From an uncultured Pelagibacteraceae bacterium (GTDB lineage Bacteria > Pseudomonadota > Alphaproteobacteria > Pelagibacterales > Pelagibacteraceae), in NCBI GenBank assembly GCA_902536305.1, contig CACAWX010000001.1, positions 1-64,000 of the forward strand: 64,000 bases of DNA. Reading direction: 5' to 3'. The position numbers and the translations under genes were made by a program. How positions within the stretch are numbered: position 1 is the stretch's first letter; each line of letters begins with the position of its first letter. Positions 40,224 through 51,177 of this stretch are shown in pieces. Under the pieces are notes generated by a model, which was not told the DNA's origin, searched no databases, and saw only the letters and a program-made list of their open reading frames with translations.

Positions 40224-40679
40224 TTAACTTAAAAGTTCTTTTATAATTGTGCTAACTTTTGAAAAATCTAGGGTATCAGAATGTTTCGATTTTAGTGCTC
40301 CCATCACTTTTCCCATATCTTTCATCGAGGATGCCCCTACAGATTTGACTACATCTGCACAGATTTTTTTTGTTTCATCTTCGCTCAATTGTTTAGGAAG
40401 AAATGCGTTAATTACCTCAATTTCTTTAGTCTCATTTTCTAATAATTCATTTCTTCCTGCCTTCTTATATACTTCGCAAGACTCGTTTCTTTGTTTAATC
40501 ATCTTTTTTAAAATAGTTGTGATATCGCTGTCTGATATTTCCTTCTGGCCTTTTGTTCTTCCAGCGATCTCGGCATCTTTTATAGCCGATACCACCAATC
40601 TTAACGTGGGGTAAGTGTTTTTATCCTTAGCTTTAAGAGCCTGATTTAACTTTTTTTCGATTTGATTTCTTAGAGACAT
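40224..40679 (-). CDS. yqeY: GatB/YqeY-domain protein
   Basis: A 151-residue protein of the YqeY family, related to the C-terminal tRNA-binding tail of GatB. Features: N-terminal QIEKKLNQALKAKDKNTYPTLRLVVSAIKDAEI, central DSDITTILKKMIKQRNESCEVYKKAGR, and C-terminal INAFLPKQLSEDETKKIC followed by MGKVMGALKSKHSDTLDFSKVSTIIKELL, as in the GatB/Yqey tail. Its precise role is unknown, but it commonly precedes dnaG-rpoD in bacteria, as here (1-nt gap). It is divergent from carA. Confidence 0.95.
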   Translation of the reverse strand: MSLRNQIEKKLNQALKAKDKNTYPTLRLVVSAIKDAEIAGRTKGQKEISDSDITTILKKMIKQRNESCEVYKKAGRNELLENETKEIEVINAFLPKQLSEDETKKICADVVKSVGASSMKDMGKVMGALKSKHSDTLDFSKVSTIIKELLS

Positions 40680-40730
40680 AAATTAAAATTATTTTAATCA
40701 CAATTCTTATCTAAAATAAAAAGAACTTTC

Positions 40731-40759
40731 TTGACGATTTTATTACTATTTCATATGTT
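40731..40759 (+). promoter_or_regulatory. sigma70-type promoter of carAB
   Basis: TTGACG (40731-40736), exactly 17 bp, then TATGTT (40754-40759), with an AT-rich stretch upstream. This is one of the best -35/-10 pairs in the window. Predicted start of transcription is near 40766, leaving a leader of about 36 nt to the carA start, most of which is the hairpin at 40776-40798. Confidence 0.6.
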
Positions 40760-40775
40760 GCGCAAAATCATGTTT

Positions 40776-40798
40776 ATAAGTTTTTTACTTTAACTTAT
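40776..40798 (+). promoter_or_regulatory. Hairpin in the carA leader next to the TTG start
   Basis: ATAAGTT (40776-40782) and AACTTAT (40792-40798) form a perfect 7-bp stem with a 9-nt loop, ending three bases before the TTG start of carA. It occupies the place where a ribosome-binding site would normally be. It may be a translational control element; AT-rich chance cannot be excluded. Confidence 0.4.
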
Positions 40799-40801
40799 GA
40801 G

Positions 40802-42010
40802 TTGTATTTGAAAGCTTCTATTCAAAATATAAACTCAATTAAAAATCTTAATAAGATCGATTCCAACGCTATTTTAGTCCTACAAAATGGTAAGTTTTTT
40901 AATGGACTTGGTTTAGGTTATCAGGGGACTGCCACTGGAGAAGTTTGTTTTAATACATCAATAACTGGGTATCAGGAAATTATTTCAGATCCATCTTACG
41001 CTGAACAAATTATAAATTTTACTTTCCCCCATGTAGGAAATGTAGGAACAAATAATGAGGATCATGAGTCTGATAAAATTTGGACTAAGGGGGTAATCAT
41101 AAATTCAGAGATTACTAATCCCTCTAACTATAGAGCTCTTAAACATTTAGATGAATGGTTAAAGAAAAATAAAATTACAGGTATTACAGGTATTGATACA
41201 AGAAATCTTACTAGCTATATAAGAGACATAGGAGCCCCTAAAGGGACTATATCTTTTTCCAAAAAAAATAAATTTAATATTAAAAAACTGCTTAAACAGA
41301 CTCAAAAATGGAGTGGGCTAAAAAACTTAGATTTAGCAGAAAAAGTTTCTACAAAGAAAAGTTATGTGTGGAAAGGTTTAAAAACTTGGAAAAAAGAAGA
41401 TGGTTATTTAAAAAATAGAAAAAACTCGTTTCATGTTGTAGCCATAGATTACGGAGTAAAAAAAAATATATTAAGATATTTTGCAGATTTTAATTGTAAA
41501 GTTACTGTTGTTTCATGCAAAACTAAAGCCTTGGATATAATAAAATTAAAACCTAATGGTATTTTTTTATCTAATGGCCCTGGTGACCCTGCGGCAACAG
41601 GTAAATATGCTATTCCAGTAATAAAAGAGCTAATTAAAAAAAATTTTCCTTTGTTTGGAATTTGTCTTGGACATCAAATTCTGGCCCTAGCTTTGGGTGC
41701 TAAAACAAAAAAAATGAGCCTTGGGCATAGAGGGGCAAATCATCCAGTTAAAAATTTAATCAAAGGAAATGTAGAGATTACAAGCCAAAACCATGGCTTT
41801 GAAGTTGTTAAAAGCAATCTTCCAAAAAATATTCAAATTACTCATCAATCTCTTTTTGATAACAGTATTGAAGGTATTAAATTAAAAAGTAAACCTGTTT
41901 ATTCAGTTCAATATCATCCTGAGTCCAACCCGGGTCCACAAGATAGTGTTTATTTATTTGAAGAATTCATAACAAGTATGAAAAAAAATGCCAAAAAGAA
42001 AAGATATTAA
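40802..42010 (+). CDS. carA: Carbamoyl-phosphate synthase small subunit (glutaminase)
   Basis: Hydrolyses glutamine to feed ammonia to CarB for arginine and pyrimidine synthesis. The N-terminal half has [39 protein letters not shown] and [17 protein letters not shown]; the C-terminal class I amidotransferase has [32 protein letters not shown] (nucleophile Cys), SQNHGF and [10 protein letters not shown] (His/Glu). No ATG lies near the conserved start, so the start must be TTG at 40802 or 40808; 40802 gives 402 residues. A rare start plus a leader hairpin suggests low or regulated initiation. It overlaps carB by 23 bp. Confidence 0.95.
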   Translation: MYLKASIQNINSIKNLNKIDSNAILVLQNGKFFNGLGLGYQGTATGEVCFNTSITGYQEIISDPSYAEQIINFTFPHVGNVGTNNEDHESDKIWTKGVIINSEITNPSNYRALKHLDEWLKKNKITGITGIDTRNLTSYIRDIGAPKGTISFSKKNKFNIKKLLKQTQKWSGLKNLDLAEKVSTKKSYVWKGLKTWKKEDGYLKNRKNSFHVVAIDYGVKKNILRYFADFNCKVTVVSCKTKALDIIKLKPNGIFLSNGPGDPAATGKYAIPVIKELIKKNFPLFGICLGHQILALALGAKTKKMSLGHRGANHPVKNLIKGNVEITSQNHGFEVVKSNLPKNIQITHQSLFDNSIEGIKLKSKPVYSVQYHPESNPGPQDSVYLFEEFITSMKKNAKKKRY

Positions 42011-45000
42011 AAAAATTTTAGTTGTCGGGGCTGGTCCAATAATCATTGGTCAGGCTTGTGAGTTTGATTACTCTGGGACGCAAGCATGTAAGGCTTTGAA
42101 AGATGAAGGTTATAAAGTTATTTTAGTAAATTCAAATCCAGCAACAATTATGACAGATCCTGACGTTGCTGATAAAACATATATTGAGCCAATTACTTTA
42201 AATGTTCTTGAAAAAATTTTAATTAAAGAAAAACCTGATGCGATACTTCCTACTATGGGGGGACAGACGGCTTTAAACCTTGCAATGGAAGCAGAAAAAA
42301 AGGGAGTTCTTAAAAAATATAAAATAGAACTTATAGGAGCTAACTCAAAAGCTATAGCTAACGCAGAAGATAGAAAGAAATTCAGAAAAAACATGATTGA
42401 TATTGGTTTAGACTTACCAAAATCAAAAATTGTAAATAATCTTGGTCAAGCATCTAAAGTTTTAAAACAAATCGGATTGCCAGCGATTATAAGACCTGCT
42501 TTTACCTTAGGAGGTCTGGGTGGAGGTATTGCCAAAAGTAAAAAGGAATACCAAAAAATTATTAAAAACGGCTTGCAAGAATCACCGGTTTCTCAGGTTT
42601 TAGTCGAAGAATGCTTAGAGGGATGGAAAGAGTTTGAGATGGAAGTCGTTAGAGATAAAAAAGATAATTGTATTATTGTTTGCTCAATCGAAAATGTTGA
42701 CCCAATGGGTATTCATACTGGAGACTCCGTTACTATTGCTCCTGCATTAACTCTTACTGATAAAGAATACCAAGTAATGAGAAACGCCTCGATTGCTTGT
42801 TTAAGAAAAATTGGAGTAGAAACTGGAGGATCAAATGTTCAGTTTGCCATTAATCCAAAAGATGGAAGAATGGTTGTGATTGAAATGAACCCAAGAGTTT
42901 CTAGATCTTCAGCTCTTGCTTCAAAAGCAACAGGCTTTCCTATTGCAAAGGTCGCTGCAAAATTAGCAATTGGGTACACACTAGACGAGCTTAAAAATGA
43001 AATAACAAAAACTACGCCAGCTTCATTTGAACCAACAATTGATTATGTTGTTACAAAAATCCCTAGATTTACTTTTGAAAAATTCTCTTCTTCTGCTGCG
43101 GTCTTAGGCACATCTATGAAATCTGTGGGAGAAGCAATGGCTATTGGAAGAAATTTTAAAGAATCATTACAAAAAGCTTTAATCTCACTTGAAACAGGTT
43201 TTTCAGGTTTAGACCAAATATTTAAGTTGAATGCCAAACAAATAGAAAAAAAACTAAAAGAAAATATACCAAATAAAATTTTATTAGTTGGCGAAGCATT
43301 AAGAAAGAAAATCAACATTAATAAAATTCATAAACTATCAAAAATAGATCCTTGGTTCTTAGGACAAATAAAAGAAATTATTAACGTAGAAAATGAGATT
43401 AAAACGAAAGGTTTGCCTAAAAATTTTAATTCATTTAATTTTGTTAAATCTATTGGATTTTCTGATAAAAAATTATCAGAACTATCCAATATTAAAGAAG
43501 ATATAATTAGAAAAAAAAGGTCAGCTTTAAAAATTTTTCCAGTTTATAAAAAAGTTGATACTTGTGCTGCTGAGTTTAAATCTTTTACTCCTTACATGTA
43601 TTCATCATATCAAAGGAATTTTTCAACAAATACTGAGTGTGAAGCAGATCCATCTAATAGAAAAAAAATTATTATTTTAGGCGGAGGACCTAATAGAATT
43701 GGTCAAGGTATAGAGTTTGATTATTGCTGTTGCCAAGCAAGCTTTTCTCTTAAAGAAGCTGGCTATGAAACTATAATGGTCAACTGTAATCCAGAAACTG
43801 TTTCAACAGATTATGACACCAGTGATAGATTATATTTTGAACCTTTAATTGAAGAGTATGTTTTTAATATAATTAAAAAAGAGAAAACTAAAGGTAATCT
43901 TATAGGTGTCATAGCACAGTTTGGTGGTCAAACTCCTATTAAGCTTGCTAAATTTTTACACGATAACAAATTACCTATATTAGGAACTCAATATACTTCT
44001 ATCGATCTAGCCGAAGATAGAGATAGATTTAGAAATCTTTTAAATAAATTAAAATTAAAACAAGCTGAAAGCGGCATAGCAAAAACTTTTCCTCAAGCAC
44101 TAAAAATAGCCAAAAAAATCGGTTTACCATTAATGGTGAGACCCTCTTATGTTTTAGGTGGAAGAGCAATGGAAATTGTTTACGAGAAAAATCAACTTAA
44201 AAAATTTGTACAGGAAGCTTTTAAAGCAGCTGAGAAAAATCCAATACTAATTGATAAATTTATAGATCACGCTATGGAAGTGGACGTAGATGCTATTTCT
44301 GATGGTAAAGAAGTTTTTGTTGCAGGAATTATGCAACATATTGAAGAAGCTGGAATTCACTCTGGTGACTCCGCATGTAGTTTACCGCCGGTTTCCATTA
44401 AACCCTTTTTGATAAAAGAAATAGAGAACCAAACAAAAAAGTTGGCTTTAGCTTTAAAAGTAAAAGGTTTCATGAATGTTCAATATGCAATTAAAAATGA
44501 TGAAATATTTGTCATCGAGGTTAACCCTAGAGCAAGTAGAACTGTACCGTTTGTTTCAAAAGCAAAAAATCTACCCTTAGCTAAAATTGCATCGAGAGTA
44601 ATGGCGGGAGAAAAATTAAGTAAATTTAATTTAAATAGTAAAACAAAAAAAATGTTTGCAGTTAAAGAAGCGGTATTTCCTTTTAATAAATTTCCTAACA
44701 GTGATTTATTACTTGGACCTGAAATGAAATCTACCGGTGAGGTTATGGGCTTTGATGAAAACTTTGGAATGGCTTTTGCTAAAAGTCAAATAGCGGCTTC
44801 CAATTCCCTTCCTACTAAAGGATTGGCATTTATATCTCTAAAAAATAGTCATAAAAATGAAGGTGTAGCTTTAGCAAAACAATTATCTAAAATGAATTTT
44901 AAACTTTGTGGTACCGGTGGAACAGCAGATTATATAAATAAGCATGGAATTAAGTGTAAAAAAATTAATAAAGTTAATCAGGGATCTCCTCATATTGTCG

Positions 45001-45218
45001 ATGTGTTAAATGCAAAAAAAATTGCTTTAGTAATCAATACCGGAGGTGGTAATAGTGAAAAACAAATAAATGATGCTTTAGCATTAAGAAGAGCTACATT
45101 AGCAAATAAAGTTCCTTATTGCACAAATATGTCAACTGCTCAGGTTTGTATTGAGGGCATTAAATCTCTAAAAAATGAAGATATTAAAGTAAATTCTTTA
45201 CAAGATATAAAGAATTAA
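41988..45218 (+). CDS. carB: Carbamoyl-phosphate synthase large subunit
   Basis: A 1076-residue enzyme with two ATP-grasp halves: N-terminal [65 protein letters not shown] and [23 protein letters not shown]-terminal half [46 protein letters not shown] and [16 protein letters not shown]. The C-terminal MGS-like domain ([18 protein letters not shown]...NTGGG) is the allosteric site. It makes carbamoyl phosphate from bicarbonate, ATP and ammonia. Its TAA shares four bases (TTAA) with the stop of the convergent oxygenase gene. Confidence 0.98.
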   Translation: MPKRKDIKKILVVGAGPIIIGQACEFDYSGTQACKALKDEGYKVILVNSNPATIMTDPDVADKTYIEPITLNVLEKILIKEKPDAILPTMGGQTALNLAMEAEKKGVLKKYKIELIGANSKAIANAEDRKKFRKNMIDIGLDLPKSKIVNNLGQASKVLKQIGLPAIIRPAFTLGGLGGGIAKSKKEYQKIIKNGLQESPVSQVLVEECLEGWKEFEMEVVRDKKDNCIIVCSIENVDPMGIHTGDSVTIAPALTLTDKEYQVMRNASIACLRKIGVETGGSNVQFAINPKDGRMVVIEMNPRVSRSSALASKATGFPIAKVAAKLAIGYTLDELKNEITKTTPASFEPTIDYVVTKIPRFTFEKFSSSAAVLGTSMKSVGEAMAIGRNFKESLQKALISLETGFSGLDQIFKLNAKQIEKKLKENIPNKILLVGEALRKKININKIHKLSKIDPWFLGQIKEIINVENEIKTKGLPKNFNSFNFVKSIGFSDKKLSELSNIKEDIIRKKRSALKIFPVYKKVDTCAAEFKSFTPYMYSSYQRNFSTNTECEADPSNRKKIIILGGGPNRIGQGIEFDYCCCQASFSLKEAGYETIMVNCNPETVSTDYDTSDRLYFEPLIEEYVFNIIKKEKTKGNLIGVIAQFGGQTPIKLAKFLHDNKLPILGTQYTSIDLAEDRDRFRNLLNKLKLKQAESGIAKTFPQALKIAKKIGLPLMVRPSYVLGGRAMEIVYEKNQLKKFVQEAFKAAEKNPILIDKFIDHAMEVDVDAISDGKEVFVAGIMQHIEEAGIHSGDSACSLPPVSIKPFLIKEIENQTKKLALALKVKGFMNVQYAIKNDEIFVIEVNPRASRTVPFVSKAKNLPLAKIASRVMAGEKLSKFNLNSKTKKMFAVKEAVFPFNKFPNSDLLLGPEMKSTGEVMGFDENFGMAFAKSQIAASNSLPTKGLAFISLKNSHKNEGVALAKQLSKMNFKLCGTGGTADYINKHGIKCKKINKVNQGSPHIVDVLNAKKIALVINTGGGNSEKQINDALALRRATLANKVPYCTNMSTAQVCIEGIKSLKNEDIKVNSLQDIKN

Positions 45219-45877
45219 CAAACTTTCCAATCAGTTGGAAAAGTTACATAATTTACTTGGATACATCTTCTCTCTTTTTTGATTTCTTTCTTTTCCATGC
45301 CGTGCCAAGATTCTGGTCCGCTGGTGAAAAAATATCCATAATTATGCTTATAAGGAACAGTTTTTACTTTTGTTAAGTTTTTATCATAAAAGTCTGTTCC
45401 TAAATTTTCTGACTCGTCATGAAGATTTATAAATATAATAGATGACATTAATTTTTCTTTTATATCGCAATGAGGTTTAAGCCAAAAACCTTCTCTATCA
45501 CATATCACCTCTAATCTAACATATGAATTGCTTAAATCTTTTCCAATTAAAGATCCTATTTTTTTATAAACTTTTTCAGATCTTAATTCTTCGATGAAAT
45601 TTGTTAAATGTGGAAATTGATTAGCGTTTTCTTTAGTAACATAACATCTTAACTTTTTTGCTTTACCACCATCTTTTATACCTGAACGAAACGCTCCATC
45701 ACCACCATCGAGAGCCCTAGTGCCATCGTAATTTAAGTTTTCTTTTTTAGGATCTAATACACTGGCTGTACTTATTTCTTTAATAGCGCTTTCAGTTAAA
45801 GGCTCATTAATCTCAAAGTGATCAAAAGGTTCACTAAAGGATTTTGTTTTATTCTCTAAAGATTTATATAATTCCAT
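45215..45877 (-). CDS. 2-oxoglutarate/Fe(II)-dependent oxygenase-like protein
   Basis: A 220-residue protein. The double-stranded beta-helix metal site is visible: H136-C-D138 in [10 protein letters not shown], a distal H192 in SGPESWHGM, and R204 in [10 protein letters not shown], the usual HxD...H...R set binding Fe(II) and 2-oxoglutarate. The N-terminal part ([17 protein letters not shown]) is not a family I can name. The substrate is unknown; members of this superfamily hydroxylate proteins, lipids or small molecules. Its start overlaps the end of the ELM1-family gene by 14 bp, so the two are probably made together. Confidence 0.8.
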   Translation of the reverse strand: MELYKSLENKTKSFSEPFDHFEINEPLTESAIKEISTASVLDPKKENLNYDGTRALDGGDGAFRSGIKDGGKAKKLRCYVTKENANQFPHLTNFIEELRSEKVYKKIGSLIGKDLSNSYVRLEVICDREGFWLKPHCDIKEKLMSSIIFINLHDESENLGTDFYDKNLTKVKTVPYKHNYGYFFTSGPESWHGMEKKEIKKERRCIQVNYVTFPTDWKVC

Positions 45878-46814
45878 TTGTCTTCATTTTTGTTTTTATT
45901 ATAGGAGCAATCCTATTTACCTCGTTCAAACTTTCATAACTCCATTCTTCTATATTATCTTTTAATTCTCTAGTTATACCTAAATTTGTCAAAAGAGAAT
46001 AAAATTTTTTAAATCTTGCGTTATTTTTATTGGATTTCATCATGGCAATATAAACTGGCTTTCCTGTAATTGCAGCCTCAGAAATCATAGAAGTAGAGTC
46101 GCAGGTTACAACTGAGATATCTGCCAGAGATAGAGCTGATAAATATGCTTTTTTATCGACAGATTTTATTACGAGGTGATTAAAATTAAATGTATCATAG
46201 GCATTTTTTATTATTTTTTCCGGTGTCCTATATGATGGGACAATAATAATTTTGTATTTATCAGGTGTGAATAGGGTTTTTATTTTAGTAAACAACTGTT
46301 GAATAGCTAGATCATTATAATTGTAATACTTATTAGGACCTCCGATAATAAAAGCTACTAATTTTCTTTTTTCTTTTTTAATATCGAGATAGTTAGAATT
46401 ATCCTTAATTTCCTTTTTAGTTAAATAATGAATAGCTCCTTTAGTTGTGAGAACATTGTCCCCTTTTACGTTGTCATGTTCAGGGCTTATTACTAAATCA
46501 AAATGTTTTAATGAAACTTTTGGATCTTGAACATGTATTGTAAATATTTCTTTACCAAGTCTCTTTTTAAAAGCAATAGATGGTATGACACTTTTTCGTC
46601 CACAAGATATAATAACTTTCGAGTCACAAACAAATTTTTCCTTAACAAGATTTTCAGAAATCGGTGTTAATTTTGGAGGTAGAAAGCTCCATAGATGTTT
46701 TAATTTAATTGACTGGTGTTTATAAGTTAGTCCTAAAGCTCTTGCCAATCCTTCAACTTGGCTGACCATGCCGTGCATACCTTGCGTTAAAAGAAGAGCT
46801 TTTAATTCCAACAT
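45864..46814 (-). CDS. ELM1-family (mitochondrial fission ELM1-like, DUF1022) protein
   Basis: A 316-residue protein with the family's glycosyltransferase-like fold: KALLLTQGMHGMVSQVEGLARALGL at the start, VIISCGRKSVIPSIAFKKRLG, IHVQDPKV with ISPEHDNVKGDNVLTTKGAIHYL, FIIGGPNKYY, and VTCDSTSMISEAAITGKPVYI near the C-terminus, the segment resembling GT28 nucleotide-sugar binding. The family is found in alphaproteobacteria and plants, where ELM1 affects mitochondrial fission; bacterial members are uncharacterised and may act on envelope glycans. It is divergent from trxB with only 24 bp between start codons. Confidence 0.85.
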   Translation of the reverse strand: MLELKALLLTQGMHGMVSQVEGLARALGLTYKHQSIKLKHLWSFLPPKLTPISENLVKEKFVCDSKVIISCGRKSVIPSIAFKKRLGKEIFTIHVQDPKVSLKHFDLVISPEHDNVKGDNVLTTKGAIHYLTKKEIKDNSNYLDIKKEKRKLVAFIIGGPNKYYNYNDLAIQQLFTKIKTLFTPDKYKIIIVPSYRTPEKIIKNAYDTFNFNHLVIKSVDKKAYLSALSLADISVVTCDSTSMISEAAITGKPVYIAMMKSNKNNARFKKFYSLLTNLGITRELKDNIEEWSYESLNEVNRIAPIIKTKMKTNGII

Positions 46815-46823
46815 AAATAACTA

Positions 46824-46829
46824 TATAAT
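46824..46829 (+). promoter_or_regulatory. -10 box of trxB, implying a leaderless mRNA
   Basis: A perfect TATAAT lies nine bases before the trxB ATG, so transcription should start about 3-5 nt from the start codon. A -35 at the right spacing falls in the ELM1 coding region (46801-46806) and is weak. On the other strand TATAGT lies five bases before the ELM1-family start, so two -10 boxes overlap in 24 bp. Confidence 0.5.
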
Positions 46830-46838
46830 CAAAACAGA

Positions 46839-47783
46839 ATGAATAATAAATCAACTAAACATACAAAAGTGTTAATTATTGGATCAGGTCCAGCTGGTTA
46901 TACGGCTGCAATTTATGCGGCAAGAGCTTTATTAAAACCAATATTAGTATTTGGAGCAGAACCAGGTGGTCAATTGACAACAACTACAGATGTTGAAAAT
47001 TTCCCAGGATTTTCAAAGGTGATTCAAGGTCCTTGGTTAATGGAAGAAATGAAAGGTCAGGCAGCTGCGGTTGGTACAGAAATGATCCAAGATCATATTA
47101 GCAAAGTTGATTTATCAAAAAAACCGTTTGTTGCAACAAGTGACAATGGTCAAGTTTATACAGCTGACTCAATTATAATTTCCACAGGTGCTCAAGCAAG
47201 ATGGTTGAACCTCGACTCGGAAACAAAATTTAGAGGATTTGGAGTTTCTGCATGCGCCACATGCGATGGGTTCTTTTTTAAAGATAAAGAAGTTGCGGTT
47301 GTAGGAGGTGGGAATGCGGCAGTTGAAGAAGCAATGTTTTTAACAAAATTTGCATCCAAAGTTCATTTAATTCATCGAAGAAATGAGTTAAGAGCAGAAA
47401 AGTTACTTCAGGAAAAATTAAAAGCTAATAAAAAAATAGAGATTATCTGGGACAGCGTTGTTGAGGAAGTTCTGGGAACAGACGAGCCAAAAGTTGTAAA
47501 CGGAATTAAATTAAAAAATGTGAAAAGTAACAAATTATCAGATTTAAAAGTAGATGGATTATTCATCGCGATTGGTCATGATCCAGCAACATCGTTATTT
47601 AAAAATCAAATTGAGATGGATAAAGAAGGTTATTTAAAAACAAAACCTGACTCAACTGTAACAAATATTCCAGGTGTCTTTGCTGCTGGTGATGTTAAAG
47701 ATAAAATATTTAGACAAGCTGTCACTGCTGCAGGTATGGGATGTATGGCGGCCCTTGAAGCGGAAAAATATTTATCTCACTAA
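46839..47783 (+). CDS. trxB: Thioredoxin reductase
   Basis: NADPH-dependent flavoenzyme that keeps thioredoxin reduced. It has the FAD motif IIGSGPAGYTAAIYAARA (~14-31), GGQLTTTTDVENFPGF, redox-active C-A-T-C (in GVSACATCDG), NADPH motif VVGGGNAAVEEAM, HRRNELRAEK, and the C-terminal FAAGDVKDKIFRQAVTAAGMGCMAA. The length (314) is typical. No Shine-Dalgarno precedes the ATG. Its stop overlaps that of the convergent aminotransferase in a shared CTAA. Confidence 0.97.
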   Translation: MNNKSTKHTKVLIIGSGPAGYTAAIYAARALLKPILVFGAEPGGQLTTTTDVENFPGFSKVIQGPWLMEEMKGQAAAVGTEMIQDHISKVDLSKKPFVATSDNGQVYTADSIIISTGAQARWLNLDSETKFRGFGVSACATCDGFFFKDKEVAVVGGGNAAVEEAMFLTKFASKVHLIHRRNELRAEKLLQEKLKANKKIEIIWDSVVEEVLGTDEPKVVNGIKLKNVKSNKLSDLKVDGLFIAIGHDPATSLFKNQIEMDKEGYLKTKPDSTVTNIPGVFAAGDVKDKIFRQAVTAAGMGCMAALEAEKYLSH

Positions 47784-48967
47784 GATAAATTTTCGCAGAA
47801 ACTTTTTATTCTTCCCATTGCTTTTTTTAAATTTTCCATTGAAGTAGCATAAGATATTCTAAAGTATCCATCTAATCCAAAAGCAGAGCCTTGCACTACA
47901 GCGACCTCTGATTGTTCTAAAAGTTTTTCTACAAAATCTTTATCAGTTTTTAATTTAGTTTTTTTCCCTAGTAATTTTTTACAACTTGGAAAAACATAAA
48001 ATGCTCCTTCAGGTTTTAAACAATTTATTCCTTTGATATTATTGAGGCTATCAACAACAAAATCTCTTCTTTCTTTAAATGAGTCTGACCTTTCCTTAAT
48101 AAATTCTTGTGTTCCATTTAGTGCTTCTACTGCCGCAGCTTGGCTTATTGAAGTTGGGTTACTAGTTGATTGAGATTGAATTTTAGCCATAGCTTTAATT
48201 ATTTCTTTTGGACCAGCAGCATAACCTATTCTCCACCCAGTCATCGAATACGATTTACTTACACCATTCATTGTTAAGGTTCTTTTTTTTAGTTTATCTA
48301 TTTGAGCAATAGTAAAAAATTTAAAATCATCGTAAGTAATATGCTCGTAAATATCGTCACTTAAAATATAAGTTTTCTTATATTTCAATAATATTTTTGA
48401 TAAACTTATAATTTCATCTTTTGTATATGCAGATCCAGTAGGATTTGAAGGAGAATTTAAAATTATCCATTTAGTTTTTTTCGATATAGCTTTTTTAAGT
48501 TTTTTTGGAGTGAGTTTAAAATTATCTTTTTCTTCACACTTTACAATTTTAGGTTTGCCGCCAGCTAATAAAATAATATCTGGGTAAGATACCCAGTAAG
48601 GCGCAGGTATTAAAACTTCATCTCCTTTATTTATAGTTGCCATAAAGGCGTTATACAAAACTTGCTTACCACCTGTTCCTACTGAAATTTCATCGATATT
48701 ATATTTTAAATTATTTTCTCTATTAAATTTATCCTGAATAGCTTTTTTTAATGCGGGTGTTCCATCTACAGCAGTATATTTCGTGTCTCCTTTTCTGATA
48801 GCTTCTATGGCTGCCTCTTTTATATTATCTGGAGTGTCGAAATCTGGTTCTCCAGCACCTAAACCAATAACATCTTTGCCTGCAGCTCTCATTTCCCTTG
48901 CTTTTGAGGTTACAGCTATTGTAGGCGACGGTTTTATACGTTTTAAACTATTGGAAACTATGCTCAT
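47780..48967 (-). CDS. aspB: Class I aspartate aminotransferase (AspB type)
   Basis: PLP enzyme interconverting aspartate/2-oxoglutarate and oxaloacetate/glutamate. Features: IGLGAGEPDFDTPDNIKEAA, VSVGTGGKQVLYNAF-like segment, YWVSYPDIILLAGG, LNSPSNPTGSAY, SDDIYEHITYD and the Schiff-base Lys in NGVSKSYSMTGWRIGYAAGP. The length (395) is typical of subgroup I-gamma enzymes widespread in alphaproteobacteria. Some members also use prephenate (arogenate route); this cannot be excluded. It is divergent from uvrB, and the predicted uvrB -35 overlaps its start codon. Confidence 0.95.
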   Translation of the reverse strand: MSIVSNSLKRIKPSPTIAVTSKAREMRAAGKDVIGLGAGEPDFDTPDNIKEAAIEAIRKGDTKYTAVDGTPALKKAIQDKFNRENNLKYNIDEISVGTGGKQVLYNAFMATINKGDEVLIPAPYWVSYPDIILLAGGKPKIVKCEEKDNFKLTPKKLKKAISKKTKWIILNSPSNPTGSAYTKDEIISLSKILLKYKKTYILSDDIYEHITYDDFKFFTIAQIDKLKKRTLTMNGVSKSYSMTGWRIGYAAGPKEIIKAMAKIQSQSTSNPTSISQAAAVEALNGTQEFIKERSDSFKERRDFVVDSLNNIKGINCLKPEGAFYVFPSCKKLLGKKTKLKTDKDFVEKLLEQSEVAVVQGSAFGLDGYFRISYATSMENLKKAMGRIKSFCENLS

Positions 48968-48996
48968 TGAAATTTATAATATTAATAAATTATTAT
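48967..48996 (+). promoter_or_regulatory. Predicted promoter of uvrB, near-leaderless
   Basis: TTGAAA (48967-48972), 18 bp, TATTAT (48991-48996), with ATG at 49006. The -35 overlaps the start codon of the divergent aminotransferase gene. Transcription would start around 49003, i.e. about 3 nt before the ATG. No SOS/LexA-type box (CTGT-N8-ACAG or GTTC-N7-GTTC) is visible in this 38-bp gap. Confidence 0.45.
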
Positions 48997-49005
48997 TAAC
49001 ACAAA

Positions 49006-51177
49006 ATGCAAAATACTTATCAAGAAAAATTAGCTGATTTAGAAGTTAATAACTCTAAAGATTTTAAGAAGTTAGAGGGCGGTATTAACTTTAAAATAAA
49101 AAGTGATTTTCAACCTAGCGGTGACCAGCCGGAGGCCATAAAAAAATTATTAAAAAATCTTGAAGAAAATAAACAAGAACAAGTTTTATTGGGTGTAACT
49201 GGTTCAGGTAAAACTTTTACAATGGCAAAAGTTATAGAAAAATCTAACAGACCTGCTTTAATATTAGCTCCAAATAAAACTTTAGCTGCACAATTATATG
49301 GAGAGTTTAAAAGTTTTTTTCCAGATAACGCCGTAGAATATTTTGTTTCCTACTACGATTATTACACACCGGAGGCATATGTTCCAAGATCCGATACTTA
49401 TATTGAAAAAGAAGCATCTATTAATGAACAAATAGATCGTATGAGACACTCAGCTACTAGGTCTTTGTTAGAGCGAGATGATGTAATTATTGTTGCAAGT
49501 GTATCTTGTATTTATGGTTTAGGTTCAGTTGAAGCGTATTCAAAAATGACAATTACCTTAAAAAAGAATTATGAATATGAAAGAGATGAATTAATAAGAG
49601 CTTTTATTAATTTACAATACAAAAGAAATGACCAAAATTTTTTTAGAGGTACATTTAGAGTTAGAGGAGAAAATTTAGAAATATTCCCTTCACACTTAGA
49701 GGATAGAGCTTGGAGAATAAGTTTTAATTTTAATAAACTTGAAAAAATTGAAGAATTCGATCCTTTAACAGGTGATAAAACAAATGATTATTCTATAATT
49801 AAGATTTACGCGAATAGTCACTACATAACTCCTAAACCAACTATAGATCAAGCAATCAAACAAATTAAATCAGAACTTGCTGAAACTTTAAAAAAACACC
49901 GAGCTGACGGCAAATTACTGGAAGAGCAAAGATTAAGAGAAAGAACAAAATTTGATTTAGAAATGATAGAAGCTACCGGGACTTGTGCAGGAATTGAAAA
50001 TTATTCTAGATATTTATCTGGAAGAAAAGCAGGTGAACCCCCTCCTACTCTTTTTGAATACTTTCCAGATAATGCAATAATATTTGTGGATGAAAGTCAT
50101 GTAACTGTTCCACAATTAAATGGTATGTACAAAGGAGACCGAACAAGAAAGAGTACCTTAGCTGAATATGGTTTTAGACTACCTTCTTGTATGGATAATA
50201 GACCTCTAAAATTTGAGGAGTGGGATTTAATGCGAACTCAAACAGTTTTTGTTTCTGCAACACCAGGCCCATGGGAATTAAAACAAACCGACAATAAACA
50301 TATAGACCAAATTATTAGACCAACTGGATTAATAGATCCACCGGTTGAAATTAGACCAGCCAAAACCCAGGTGGATGATTTAATGCACGAAGCTAAAGAA
50401 ATTGTAAAAAAAGGTTACAGAATTTTAGCAACAACACTTACGAAGAAAATGGCTGAGGACTTAACGGAATATCTTCACGAGAATGGTCTTAAAGTGAGAT
50501 ATATGCACTCTGACATTGATACTCTAGAGAGAATTGAAATTATTAGAGATTTAAGAATGGGTGTATTCGATATTCTTGTGGGTATAAATTTATTAAGAGA
50601 GGGTCTAGATATTCCTGAGTGCGCTTTAGTTGCCATACTTGATGCCGACAAAGAAGGTTTTTTGAGATCAGAAACCTCATTAATTCAAACCATTGGTAGA
50701 GCTGCAAGAAATATTGATGGTAAAGTAATTTTATACGCTGATAAAATTACTAAAAGTATTACTAACGCCCAAAAAGAGACTGACCGCAGAAGAAACAAAC
50801 AGCTTGAATATAACAAAAAAAATAAAATTACTGCAGAAACAGTAAAAAAAGAAATAAGCGATATCTTAGAGTCTGTTTATGAAAAAGACTATGTCAAAAT
50901 TAGTGAGGGATCTAATGTTGGTGGAAATTTGAAGAAACATCTAAAAGCGCTTAATCGCAAAATGAAAGAGTCCGCTTCAAATTTGGAATTTGAAGAAGCT
51001 GCAAAAATAAGAGATGAAATCAGAAAATTAGAGGTGAGTGAACTTGAAATTACTTTAAATCCTAAAATTTCTCAGTACAATTTAAAAAGTAAAGTTTATC
51101 CAAAAGGAAGATCTACGATGGGTATGCCAGGCACAAAGCCAAAAAAAGCTATAAAAAAATGGAAGCCAAAAAAATAA
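49006..51177 (+). CDS. uvrB: Excinuclease ABC subunit B
   Basis: Damage-verifying helicase-like core of nucleotide excision repair. Motifs: [15 protein letters not shown], Walker [26 protein letters not shown], the damage-probing beta-hairpin [84 protein letters not shown] and RGRAARN-type motif VI (TIGRAARN). The C-terminal UVR domain ([24 protein letters not shown]) contacts UvrC. The length (723) is slightly above E. coli. Heads the run uvrB-SDR-folB-uvrC-pgsA, overlapping the SDR gene by 19 bp. Confidence 0.98.
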   Translation: MQNTYQEKLADLEVNNSKDFKKLEGGINFKIKSDFQPSGDQPEAIKKLLKNLEENKQEQVLLGVTGSGKTFTMAKVIEKSNRPALILAPNKTLAAQLYGEFKSFFPDNAVEYFVSYYDYYTPEAYVPRSDTYIEKEASINEQIDRMRHSATRSLLERDDVIIVASVSCIYGLGSVEAYSKMTITLKKNYEYERDELIRAFINLQYKRNDQNFFRGTFRVRGENLEIFPSHLEDRAWRISFNFNKLEKIEEFDPLTGDKTNDYSIIKIYANSHYITPKPTIDQAIKQIKSELAETLKKHRADGKLLEEQRLRERTKFDLEMIEATGTCAGIENYSRYLSGRKAGEPPPTLFEYFPDNAIIFVDESHVTVPQLNGMYKGDRTRKSTLAEYGFRLPSCMDNRPLKFEEWDLMRTQTVFVSATPGPWELKQTDNKHIDQIIRPTGLIDPPVEIRPAKTQVDDLMHEAKEIVKKGYRILATTLTKKMAEDLTEYLHENGLKVRYMHSDIDTLERIEIIRDLRMGVFDILVGINLLREGLDIPECALVAILDADKEGFLRSETSLIQTIGRAARNIDGKVILYADKITKSITNAQKETDRRRNKQLEYNKKNKITAETVKKEISDILESVYEKDYVKISEGSNVGGNLKKHLKALNRKMKESASNLEFEEAAKIRDEIRKLEVSELEITLNPKISQYNLKSKVYPKGRSTMGMPGTKPKKAIKKWKPKK

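Noticed and set aside
43043-43318. 91-codon and similar minus-strand ORFs inside carB
   Set aside because: Antisense shadows of a highly conserved enzyme.
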